This document shows, piece by piece, positions 41,979-50,297 of a DNA stretch of 64,000 nt. Made by a program: the position numbers and the translations under genes. Within the stretch, counting starts at the first letter, position 1, and the number at the start of each line of letters is the position of its first letter. Under the pieces are notes generated by a model, which made no database searches, was not told the origin of the DNA, and saw nothing but the letters and a program-made list of their open reading frames with translations. The DNA comes from Hydrogenophilales bacterium (lineage in GTDB: Bacteria; Pseudomonadota; Gammaproteobacteria; Burkholderiales; Thiobacteraceae), in contig JACRIU010000008.1 of assembly GCA_016235775.1 (NCBI GenBank), positions 1 through 64,000 on the forward strand, written 5' to 3'.

Positions 41979-42104
41979 CCACAGAGCACACAGAGCACAC
42001 AGAGAAAAACATAAGGGGTTCTGGACTTGGCGCACTCCCCCACGGTGCTATCGAGCGCAACGCGCTAAGAACCGGCGTCTCTGTGTGCTCTGTGATCTCT
42101 GTGG
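41979..42104. repeat. CACAGAG inverted element, copy B
   Basis: Arm 41979-42004, 74-nt interior, arm 42079-42104. Confidence 0.95.
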
Positions 42105-42127
42105 CTCGCATTTAAGTTTTACCGCCT

Positions 42128-43027
42128 TTAATGCCGGTGCATGACCTGGACAAACACTTCTTCCAAGTCCGGTTTGATCAGTTCGATTTCCTCGACCATC
42201 GCACCGCCTTCGCGCAGATCGCGCAGCATCCCTTCCAGCTCCGTGTAGTCGGTCAGCGGCAGCACAAAGCAGTCTGCCTCCATCGGGCGCGCTTTGGCTT
42301 GCAGGCTGGGCGGCAATGCCCCGGTTTTTAATTTAAGCCGCACGTATTTATCGGTGATCAGGTTAAGCAGGTTTTGTTTGGTGTCGAGCGCGACGATGCG
42401 GCCTTGCTTCAACATGGCGATGCGGCTGCACAGCATTTCCGCCTCCTCCAGGTAATGCGTGGTGAGCATAATCGTATGCCCCTCGGTGTTGAGCTTGCGG
42501 ATGAATTGCCACAGGTTTTGACGCAACTCCACATCCACGCCGGCAGTCGGTTCGTCCAGCACGATTACCGGCGGCTTGTGCACCAGGGCTTGCGCCACCA
42601 GCACGCGCCGCTTCATGCCGCCGGACAGTTTGCGCGTATAAGTATCGGCTTTGGAGGCCAGATCCAAGCCCGCCAGCAATTCATCGATCCACGCCGCGTT
42701 GCCGCGCACGCCGTAATAGCCGGATTGAAACTTGAGCGTTTCGCGCACGGTAAAAAAGGGGTCGTACACCAGTTCCTGCGGCACCATGCCGAGGCTGCGC
42801 CGCGCCGCGCGGTAATCGTTGCGCACATCATGCCCCATCACCAACGCCGTCCCGCTGGAGGCGCGCACCAAACCGGCGAGCACGTGGATCAACGTGGATT
42901 TGCCCGCGCCATTGGGGCCCAGCAAGCCGAAAAATTCGCCCGGCTCGACGCGCAGATCCACGCCTTTCAATGCTTCCAGCGCGCCGAATTGCTTGTGCAC
43001 GCCGCAAAATTCAATCGCTGAGGTCAT
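42128..43027 (-). CDS. ABC transporter ATP-binding protein
   Basis: LLGPNGAGKSTLIHVLAGL; LSGGMKRRVLVAQALVHKPPVIVLDEPTAGVD. Confidence 0.95.
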   Translation of the reverse strand: MTSAIEFCGVHKQFGALEALKGVDLRVEPGEFFGLLGPNGAGKSTLIHVLAGLVRASSGTALVMGHDVRNDYRAARRSLGMVPQELVYDPFFTVRETLKFQSGYYGVRGNAAWIDELLAGLDLASKADTYTRKLSGGMKRRVLVAQALVHKPPVIVLDEPTAGVDVELRQNLWQFIRKLNTEGHTIMLTTHYLEEAEMLCSRIAMLKQGRIVALDTKQNLLNLITDKYVRLKLKTGALPPSLQAKARPMEADCFVLPLTDYTELEGMLRDLREGGAMVEEIELIKPDLEEVFVQVMHRH

Positions 43028-43065
43028 GGCAAAGGCAGTTAAAATTCGGGAAGAAAAAAATCTTG

Positions 43066-43191
43066 CCACAGAGATCACAGAGTACACAGAGGAAAGCACA
43101 GATGCATCACGATTCTTGGCCTACCCCTTGGGTGATTGATACATCACAGTGTAACCACGGGTTTTCTCTGTGGCCTCTGTGATCTCTGTGG
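43066..43191. repeat. CACAGAG inverted element, copy C
   Basis: Arm 43066-43091, 74-nt interior, arm 43166-43191. Confidence 0.95.
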
Positions 43192-43203
43192 CAAATAGGT
43201 TTT

Positions 43204-43473
43204 TTATTGAGGAATCAAATTCGCCACGCCATAAAGATCGGCGAGGCTTTTCAGCGCGGGCGGCAGGTTGGCGAAGCGCAAAGCATCGCCCTTGGCTTGA
43301 CGCCGCCATTCCAGCAGCAAGCTCACGGCGGACGAGTCGGCTTCGGTCACGCCGGCCAGATCGACCAGGGTCACCCCTTCCAGCATGCCGGCGCTCTGCG
43401 CGAGCAGCGAGGACACGCTGTCGATATTCATGGGGCCGGCGACTTTGAGCGCATCGCCTTCGCGGGTCAGCAT
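43204..43473 (-). CDS. mlaB: STAS-domain protein MlaB
   Basis: VTLVDLAGVTEADSSAVSLLLEW; position after mlaC. Confidence 0.88.
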   Translation of the reverse strand: MLTREGDALKVAGPMNIDSVSSLLAQSAGMLEGVTLVDLAGVTEADSSAVSLLLEWRRQAKGDALRFANLPPALKSLADLYGVANLIPQ

Positions 43474-43478
43474 GTTGA

Positions 43479-44105
43479 TTAGTTCTTCTTGGTGTCCGGG
43501 ATGAGACCGTTGTTTTTCGCCTGCAGGGTTTTGATCAGTTGATCCATGCCGCCCTGCTGAATTTCCTGCGCGAACGAGGAGCGGTAGTTCACCACCAGGC
43601 TCACGCCATCGACCGAGATGTCATAGGCCTTCCAGCCGGCGGGGGTTTTGATCATGCTGTAGTCGAGCGGGATCGGCTGGCCGCCGGGTTGAATGATCAG
43701 GGTTTTGACCACGACATCGGTATCGGCCGGCATCAATTTGAGCGGCTTGTAGTCGATTCTTTGATCCTTGTAAGAGATGAGCGAGGTCGAGTAGGTGCGC
43801 ACGAGCAGGGTTTTAAATTCGCTCACCAGCGATTGCTGCTGTGCCGGTGTTGCCTGGCTCCAGAACCGGCCCACGGCCAGGCGCGTCATGCGCGTGAAAT
43901 CGAAATGCGGCAGCACTTTGACTTCGATCACTTCCTTGATCTTCTTCTTGTTGCCGGCTTGAATTTCCTTGTCCTGCTTAATGATCGTCAATACCTCGTT
44001 CGCGGTTTTCTTGATCAGTTCATCCGGGTCGCTTTCGGCCGCCAACAGCAGTGGGCTCACCAGCAACATCACCAGGGCAATCCAAATTCGTTTTGTGCTC
44101 ATCAT
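43479..44105 (-). CDS. mlaC: Phospholipid-binding protein MlaC
   Basis: VEVKVLPHFDFTRMTRLAVGRFWSQATPAQQQSLVSEFKTLLVRTYSTSL. Confidence 0.95.
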   Translation of the reverse strand: MMSTKRIWIALVMLLVSPLLLAAESDPDELIKKTANEVLTIIKQDKEIQAGNKKKIKEVIEVKVLPHFDFTRMTRLAVGRFWSQATPAQQQSLVSEFKTLLVRTYSTSLISYKDQRIDYKPLKLMPADTDVVVKTLIIQPGGQPIPLDYSMIKTPAGWKAYDISVDGVSLVVNYRSSFAQEIQQGGMDQLIKTLQAKNNGLIPDTKKN

Positions 44106-44133
44106 ATGGGCTCTCTAGGTTAAGTTTTGCGTG

Positions 44134-44604
44134 CTATTTCTTGGCGCCGCCGTCGGCGGCCTTGTCGAACATAAAACTGCTGATCAAGCTCTCCAGCACC
44201 ACGGCGGGCTGGGTCTTGGCGATTTTGTCGCCGGACTTGAGGTTCACTTCGTCGCCGCCCGGATCGAGGCCGATGTATTGCTCGCCGAGCAAGCCCGCGG
44301 TGAGAATCTTGGCGAAGGTGTCTTTCGGAAACTGGTAGCGCTTATCCACCACCATCGACACCCGCGCGCGATAACTGGCGTTGTCGAAGCTGATGTGGGT
44401 GACCCGGCCCACCACCACACCGGCGCTTTTCACCGGGGCGCGCGCCTTGAGGCCGCCGATATTGTCGAAGTCGGCCTGCAGCTCATAGGATTCCGACATG
44501 TTGAAGGTGCTCAAATTTCCCACCTTCATCGCCAGCACCAGCACGGCCGCCAGGCCCGCCACCACGAATAATCCCACCCATAAATCCAGCGTTGTACGTT
44601 CCAT
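44134..44604 (-). CDS. mlaD: Outer membrane lipid asymmetry protein MlaD (MCE domain)
   Basis: TLDLWVGLFVVAGLAAVLVLAMKVGNL; ADFDNIGGLKARAPVKSAGVVVGRV. Confidence 0.95.
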   Translation of the reverse strand: MERTTLDLWVGLFVVAGLAAVLVLAMKVGNLSTFNMSESYELQADFDNIGGLKARAPVKSAGVVVGRVTHISFDNASYRARVSMVVDKRYQFPKDTFAKILTAGLLGEQYIGLDPGGDEVNLKSGDKIAKTQPAVVLESLISSFMFDKAADGGAKK

Positions 44605-44609
44605 AAGGT

Positions 44610-45404
44610 TTACAGCCCCCTAAACATGAAAGCGGTCAAAATAAAATCCAAGGCCAGCACCGCCAGCGCGGAGGTGACCACCGTGCGCGTGGTTGCGTGC
44701 GATACGCCCTCCGCCGTGGGCGGCGCGTCATAGCCTTCGAACAGGGCGATGGCGGTGATCGCGACGCCAAACACGCAGCTCTTGATCACGCCATTCATCA
44801 CGTCCTGGCGAAAATCCACCGCCGACTGCATCTGCGACCAGAATTGGCCCTCGTCCACGCCGATCAGCACCACGCCGACCAGATAGCCGCCAAATACGCC
44901 GATGGCGGAGAACATGGCCGCCAACAATGGCATCGAAATCACCCCGGCCCAGAAGCGCGGTGCAATCACGCGTGAGATCGGGTCCACCGCCATCATCTCC
45001 ATCGCGCTGATCTGCTCGGTGGCTTTCATCAAGCCGATCTCGGCGGTGATGGCGGAACCGGCGCGGCTGGCGAACAACAGCGCCGCCAGCACCGGCCCCA
45101 ACTCGCGCACCAGGGATAACGCAACCAGCGTGCCCAAGGCCGACTCGGAGCCATATTTTTGCAGCGTCTCATAGCCTTGCAGGCCCAACACCATGCCCAC
45201 GAACAGGCCCGACACCAAAATAATAATCAGCGACAACACGCCACTGAAATAGATCTCTTTGATCGTCAGCTGAAAGCGGCGAAAGCTCATGCCGGAATGC
45301 AGCAAGGTCGCTAAAAAGAAGCGGCTGGCGAAGCCGAAACGCCACACGCCGTTCACTACGCGATGGCCGGTGCCGCGTATGCCCGTAATTGCGCGCTCAA
45401 GCAT
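44610..45404 (-). CDS. mlaE: MlaE permease
   Basis: FSGVLSLIIILVSGLFVGMVLGLQGYETLQKYGSESALGTLVALSLVRELGPVLAALLFASRAGSAITAEIG. Confidence 0.96.
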   Translation of the reverse strand: MLERAITGIRGTGHRVVNGVWRFGFASRFFLATLLHSGMSFRRFQLTIKEIYFSGVLSLIIILVSGLFVGMVLGLQGYETLQKYGSESALGTLVALSLVRELGPVLAALLFASRAGSAITAEIGLMKATEQISAMEMMAVDPISRVIAPRFWAGVISMPLLAAMFSAIGVFGGYLVGVVLIGVDEGQFWSQMQSAVDFRQDVMNGVIKSCVFGVAITAIALFEGYDAPPTAEGVSHATTRTVVTSALAVLALDFILTAFMFRGL

Positions 45405-46209
45405 GCGCGGCCTCCAAGGCGAGGTCATCGGCATAACTGGCGCCGGGGTAGTGGAAGGGCATCGGGCCGTCGATCTCGCCGTGCACGAATTGATGCACGA
45501 AACCGGTATCCGCCGCGCGCAATTCATCCGGCGTGCCTTCGGCGATCACGCGCCCGCCGGACATGAAATAAATATAATCCACGATCTTCAAAGACTCCTG
45601 CACGTCGTGTGTCACCACGATCGAGGTCGCGCCCAGCGCATCGTTCAAGTGGCGGATCAAGTTGCCGATCACGCCCAGCGAAATCGTATCCAGGCCGGCG
45701 AACGGCTCGTCGTACAGCATCAACATCGGGTCCAGCGCAATGGCGCGCGCCAAGGCCACGCGCCGCGCCATGCCGCCGGACAATTCGGCCGGCATCAAAT
45801 TGTGCGCGCCGCGCAAGCCCACCGCTTCGAGTTTCAACAGCACCAGATCGCGGATCAAGGGCTCCGGTAAATCGGTGTGCTCGCGCATCTGAAACGCCAC
45901 GTTTTCGAATACCGACATATCGGTATACAGCGCGCCAAACTGAAACAGCATGCCCATGCGCCGCCGCATGCGGAATAAACCCTCACGGTCCAGCTCATGG
46001 ATCGTTTGGCCGGCGACCTGCACCTGCCCGCTGCTCGGCTTGAGCTGGCCCCCGATCAGGCGCAGCAATGTGGTCTTGCCGCAGCCGGATAGCCCCATGA
46101 TCGCCACCACCTTGCCGCGCGGAAAATGCATATTGATGCCCTGCAGCACCGGGCGCACGTCATAGGTGAAGTTGAGTTCCTGGATTTCGACCAGGTTGTC
46201 GGAGGGCAT
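45397..46209 (-). CDS. mlaF: MlaF ATP-binding protein
   Basis: MGLSGCGKTTLLRLIGGQ; LSGGMARRVALARAIALDPMLMLYDEPFAGLD. Confidence 0.96.
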   Translation of the reverse strand: MPSDNLVEIQELNFTYDVRPVLQGINMHFPRGKVVAIMGLSGCGKTTLLRLIGGQLKPSSGQVQVAGQTIHELDREGLFRMRRRMGMLFQFGALYTDMSVFENVAFQMREHTDLPEPLIRDLVLLKLEAVGLRGAHNLMPAELSGGMARRVALARAIALDPMLMLYDEPFAGLDTISLGVIGNLIRHLNDALGATSIVVTHDVQESLKIVDYIYFMSGGRVIAEGTPDELRAADTGFVHQFVHGEIDGPMPFHYPGASYADDLALEAAHA

Positions 46210-46278
46210 GGGCTGGCTATATATGTTTGCGAACGGGGCATTCTAACCTGAAGCGGGCGCCTTTAAAACCTTGCCCAA

Positions 46279-46755
46279 CTAGTACCCAAGTACTTCCAAC
46301 AGCGTCCGGGCCTGCTCCAATTGTGGATAATCGGCGCTGACCGACACGATATAAACCGGGGATTTTTGTGCTTGTTCTTGAATGGTTTGCGCCAGTTGCT
46401 TCAAGTCGGCACCCGGTTCCAGCCAAACGATGGCGGGACCGTCGTGTGCCACGGCGAGAACAGCCTTTTCGCTCAAGGCGGCAAGGCGCGCGCCATCCTC
46501 GGGTGATGCCGGGCCGTGCGCCGGTTCGAGCAGGAAACGAAAGCGTTCCAGCGTATCCTCGCGCCATTGCGCCAAGGTCTCCGGCGATGTGCGGCCCCAC
46601 ACCGCATAGGGCAGATAGACGCATTCGAATTCGGTGTTATAGAACGCCAGCCGCCACTCCGGCGGCAGGTCTTCCGGGTAGAACGCGCCGCACCAGGCGT
46701 CGTGTTCCCAGCCGATCGCGCCCAGGTTGCAACGGTAAGTTGGCGGGGTGTGCAT
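46279..46755 (-). CDS. DUF72-like hypothetical protein
   Basis: NLGAIGWEHDAWCGAFYPEDLPPEWRLAFYNTEFECVYLPY. Confidence 0.6.
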   Translation of the reverse strand: MHTPPTYRCNLGAIGWEHDAWCGAFYPEDLPPEWRLAFYNTEFECVYLPYAVWGRTSPETLAQWREDTLERFRFLLEPAHGPASPEDGARLAALSEKAVLAVAHDGPAIVWLEPGADLKQLAQTIQEQAQKSPVYIVSVSADYPQLEQARTLLEVLGY

Positions 46756-46794
46756 GGGCTGGCATTATAGCTGCGCTAGGAAAACCTGTTTTAA

Positions 46795-46940
46795 CCACGA
46801 ATGAACACGAATAGACACGAATGTTAAAAACATACTACCCAAGTCATGCTGCTATTGGCCGGTACGCCAGGAAAGTGGAAGCACTCGCGTTACAGAATGC
46901 CCTTTGCTTTTTATTCGTGTCCATTCGTGTTCATTCGTGG
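46795..46940. repeat. CACGAAT inverted element, copy H
   Basis: Arm 46795-46822 (3x CACGAAT, 10-nt period), 90-nt interior, arm 46913-46940 (3x ATTCGTG). Confidence 0.92.
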
Positions 46941-46966
46941 TTCCCAAGCTTTTCTCCAAATCGCTA

Positions 46967-48013
46967 ATGCGCTTCGATCTCTTTCATGAGCTTTCCATGC
47001 CGCCGCAGCTCGCGCGCACCGAGTCGCAGGCGGTTGCCGATTGGCTGGACGAAATGGCGCTGGCCGACCGGCTCGGTTTTGGCTGCGGCTGGTTGGTGGA
47101 ACATCACTTCATGCGCGGCTACTCGCATTCCTCCAAACCGGAAATCCTGCTCGCTGCGGCAGCGGCGCGCACGCAGCGCTTGAGGCTCGGCCTGGGGGTG
47201 ATCCCCGCGCCCTATCATCATCCGGTGCATATCGCGGAAAAAGTGGCGATGCTGGATGTGCTGTCCAATGGCCGCTTGGAAGTGGGAATTGGGCGCGGTT
47301 TTTCACCCAAGGAATTTCAAGTTTTCGGCGCCGACATGGCGGCGAGCCGGGCGCTGACCCAGGAGGCGCTCGATGTGCTGCGCCTGTCCTTTACGCGTAG
47401 CCCGATGAATTTTCGCGGCGCGCAAATTGAAATTCTGCCGCATGTAGTACAGCAGCCGCATCCGCCCCTGTGGAGTGCTGCGGTCAGCCCGGCAGGCTTC
47501 GAGTGGAGCGCGCGCAATGGCTTGGGCGTATTGGCCGGGCCGTTCAAGCCGTGGTTCATGACCCAGGCCGATATCCGGCGTTACCAAGCAAGCTGGACTG
47601 ACGCTGCGCCGTTGCGCATCGGCATGACGCTGGGAATAGTGTGCCTGCCCGACGCCAAGCGCGCCCAGGCATTGGCCAAGCCGGCATTCGAGTGGTTTTA
47701 TCGCGCGCTCTATCAAAGTACTTTGCCGGTGCTGGAAAAGCTCTACCCCAGCTACGAAGCGTTCGCCGAGCTGGGCAAATTTCGCCAACTACTGGCGCTG
47801 GGGATCAATGCCAAACTGCTGCAAACCTTCGGCATGGCGGTAGCGGGCTCCCCCGAGCAATGCATCGAAGCGCTCTCGAAATATCGCGCGGCGGGCGTGA
47901 CCCATATATTGCTCGCAGCCGGGGCCGGTGCGCTGCCGACCGAAGTGGTGCGCGAATCCATGCAATGCATTGCGCAGGATGTGATGCCGGCGTTTCAGGA
48001 TTCAAAGGCGTAG
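46967..48013 (+). CDS. Luciferase-like (LLM class) flavin-dependent oxidoreductase
   Basis: GWLVEHHFMRGYSHSSKPEILLAAAAARTQRLRLGLGVIPAPYHHPVHIAEKVAMLDVLSNGRLEVGIGRGF. Confidence 0.92.
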   Translation: MRFDLFHELSMPPQLARTESQAVADWLDEMALADRLGFGCGWLVEHHFMRGYSHSSKPEILLAAAAARTQRLRLGLGVIPAPYHHPVHIAEKVAMLDVLSNGRLEVGIGRGFSPKEFQVFGADMAASRALTQEALDVLRLSFTRSPMNFRGAQIEILPHVVQQPHPPLWSAAVSPAGFEWSARNGLGVLAGPFKPWFMTQADIRRYQASWTDAAPLRIGMTLGIVCLPDAKRAQALAKPAFEWFYRALYQSTLPVLEKLYPSYEAFAELGKFRQLLALGINAKLLQTFGMAVAGSPEQCIEALSKYRAAGVTHILLAAGAGALPTEVVRESMQCIAQDVMPAFQDSKA

Positions 48014-48035
48014 GGGCGAGGCATGCCTCGCCCGA
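48010..48035. repeat. Half-copy of the GTAGGGGC palindromic element
   Basis: GTAGGGGCGAGGCATGCCTCGCCCGA, identical to 17625-17650. Confidence 0.9.
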
Positions 48036-48040
48036 ACACC

Positions 48041-48931
48041 ATGCGCATCTTCGTCACCGGCTCATCTTCACATCTCGCTCGGGCATGGCTGCCCAAGCTA
48101 TGCGCCGATCAGCGTATCGAGCGCGTCATCGGCGTCGATTTAGCCCCCGCGATTTTCACCCATGCCAAATTCACGCATCACATCCTCGATATTCGCAGCC
48201 CGGATATCGGCGCGCTCGTGCCGGGTTGCGATGCGCTAGTGCATCTAGCCTGGGTAGTGCTGCGCGGCAAAATGAATGCGGCGGCCATGCATGATGTCAA
48301 TGTGCGTGGTACACAGCTTGTATTCGAAGCGGCGCGCGCAGCAGGCATCGCGCACCTGATTCATTTATCCAGCGCCGCAGTCTATGGCAGCGGCGACAAG
48401 CTGACCGAGGCCGCGCCATTCAACCCGCTACCTGGATTTTTATACGCGCAACATAAAGCTGAAGTGGAAAACTACTTAGCGCGCGAATTTCCCGAAACAC
48501 TCTGTCTGCGCCCGCACATCATTCTCGGCCCGCATTGCCAGCCGCTGCTTAAACAACTGCTGCACCAACCGTGCTATCCACGTCTGCCGGACCCGCAGCC
48601 ACGCCTACAATGCGTGCATGAAGACGACGTGGCGGATGCGATCAACGCAGGCCTGTTCAATGCAATAAGCGGCCCGATCAACCTGGCAGCGGCGGGCGAG
48701 TACAGCTTCAAACACGCGATCGCGGCCCGCTATCGGCACCCCATTGCATTGCCCTTCGGCATGATAAAAACCGCGTTGAGTCTTGCCTGGCGTGTTACCG
48801 GATATGGCGGCGAACCGGCTTGGCTCGACGGCATGCGCCAAACGCTCACGCTGGATTGCGCGCGGGCGCAAAGCACATTGGATTGGCGGCCGAAATTCGA
48901 TGCCGATGCAGTCTTGGCTGCGGTGAATTAA
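48041..48931 (+). CDS. NAD-dependent epimerase/dehydratase (SDR)
   Basis: MRIFVTGSSSHLARAWLPKL...HLSSAAVYGSG...YAQHKAEVE. Confidence 0.9.
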   Translation: MRIFVTGSSSHLARAWLPKLCADQRIERVIGVDLAPAIFTHAKFTHHILDIRSPDIGALVPGCDALVHLAWVVLRGKMNAAAMHDVNVRGTQLVFEAARAAGIAHLIHLSSAAVYGSGDKLTEAAPFNPLPGFLYAQHKAEVENYLAREFPETLCLRPHIILGPHCQPLLKQLLHQPCYPRLPDPQPRLQCVHEDDVADAINAGLFNAISGPINLAAAGEYSFKHAIAARYRHPIALPFGMIKTALSLAWRVTGYGGEPAWLDGMRQTLTLDCARAQSTLDWRPKFDADAVLAAVN

Positions 48932-49227
48932 AGCCTGCTGATATGATCCAAATAACGGCTGTCGAAGGCTCGCTGCTATCGAGACGAAAGCACACGTGCC
49001 ACTGGTCATTGATGGCAGTATGGGAAACGACTAACTGGGTGGGGGCAAGGGCGGCGATGGGGATGACGCTGCCGCCTGACCTGGATGGCAAAGACATCGC
49101 CGCCCCAGGTGTTCGACAGCAAAAAGTGGCTTAGCCAAAACGACGCTGCTAACCAACGTGGTGGCCAACGCGTCAAACGAGCGATCCTAAATATCCTTTC
49201 GGTAAACCACCCAAAAGGCCGTAAAGA

Positions 49228-49250
49228 AAAACCCGCTCACCTTAGCGGGG
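49228..49250 (-). terminator. Rho-independent terminator overlapping the vapC-like stop codon
   Basis: Minus strand CCCCGCTAAGGTGAGCGGGTTTTTC; the TAA stop lies at the stem/loop. Confidence 0.7.
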
Positions 49251-49658
49251 AACGACAATCGCAGGGGCCAAGCCCAAGCCCTGCGCACGTTTTCTGAACT
49301 TTTTATCGTCGAAACTCGCTACGGATTCACACTGCCGATAGGCCGCGTGATGCAGCGCATCGGCAAAATCCAGGCCGGAAGCATAATTAGCCAGCGCCTG
49401 CTCTGCTGCCATCCGATCTTCGATCGTCACATGAGGGAGGGCAAACAGATGGCGGAAGACCTTGAGAATGGCCGCACGTTCAAATTCATAATAGCCGCGC
49501 ATCACCCACTCGAACTCAAGCAGCACCGTTTTGCACACCACGAGCGGGGTGCCGGCTTCAATCAAACGACGCGCGGCTTCCCGCTGCTTTACACTTTCGG
49601 CATCACCCTGATCCGCGACGTAATATCGCGCCAGAACATTGGTATCCAGCCCGATCAT
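49242..49658 (-). CDS. PIN-domain toxin (VapC-like)
   Basis: MIGLDTNVLARYYVADQ...ALPHVTIEDRMAAEQALANYASGLDFADALHHA. Confidence 0.92.
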   Translation of the reverse strand: MIGLDTNVLARYYVADQGDAESVKQREAARRLIEAGTPLVVCKTVLLEFEWVMRGYYEFERAAILKVFRHLFALPHVTIEDRMAAEQALANYASGLDFADALHHAAYRQCESVASFDDKKFRKRAQGLGLAPAIVVPR

Positions 49659-49909
49659 CGCGGCGCTTTGCGCTTACCTTGCTTCATCAGGATCGCCGCA
49701 TCGAAATCAGCGGGCACTGCCTTGCGCCGCGCCTTGAGCAAACCAAACCCGGTGCTGGGCACATCAACCCGCTGGCTGACCAAGCGCAATTCAACGTGGT
49801 CGCCAACAACCGAAAAAGCAATCTTGGTTCCCTGGCGAATGCCCAGTTTCTGGCGAAATTCCTGCGGAATCGTGACCTGGCCTTTGCTGGTGACAGAAGT
49901 GATGCCCAT
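49655..49909 (-). CDS. AbrB/SpoVT-type antitoxin (VapB-like)
   Basis: MGITSVTSKGQVTIPQEFRQKLGIRQGTKIAF; overlaps the toxin start. Confidence 0.92.
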   Translation of the reverse strand: MGITSVTSKGQVTIPQEFRQKLGIRQGTKIAFSVVGDHVELRLVSQRVDVPSTGFGLLKARRKAVPADFDAAILMKQGKRKAPR

Positions 49910-49962
49910 AACTCTCTCCTTAAGTATTACCAAGTAAGAATTATAGCAGGGGCGGAACTAAA

Positions 49963-50015
49963 CAACCACCGACTAAAGCTGGTGGGTTTGAGTTACGGGT
50001 TGAAAGTCCGGATAC
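49963..50015. mobile_element. Possible right-end remnant of an IS200/IS605-type element
   Basis: CAACCACCGACTAAAGCTGGTGGGTTTGAGTTACGGGTTGAAAGTCCGG resembles tnpB-type right ends from memory; no transposase nearby. Confidence 0.35.
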
Positions 50016-50297
50016 GCGTCGCCTGAACGAAAAAAAGCGGAAAAAAGGGTCACGGAAAAAAGCACAACAAAAGCAAGCAAAAGCGAAAAAAAGGGTCTTG
50101 CCTTTTGCCCTCTTCCGTCCGCCAATGATGCGGCTCACCCGGGAATAGTCTAACCCGAAGAAACCCTAAAAGGGTCAGCTTCGAATATTTTTTGGAAGCC
50201 TTGAAAGAGGGGGGTATGGCGATCAACAGAAAAAACAAAGCAAAGCGAAGGTGAGCTAGGATGACGCATGTCAGCTATGGATAGCCCAAAATAAACC

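Noticed and set aside
41960-42043. N-terminal extension MGECAKSRTPYVFLCVLCVLCGKFFIFI of the ABC permease
   Set aside because: It is translated repeat element B; the ATG at 41959 gives a normal permease N-terminus.
42005-42078. Element interiors as tRNA-like genes because of the 74-nt length
   Set aside because: No T-loop GTTCRANNC or acceptor-stem pairing is visible in copies A-D; length coincidence only, though a structure search is still worthwhile.
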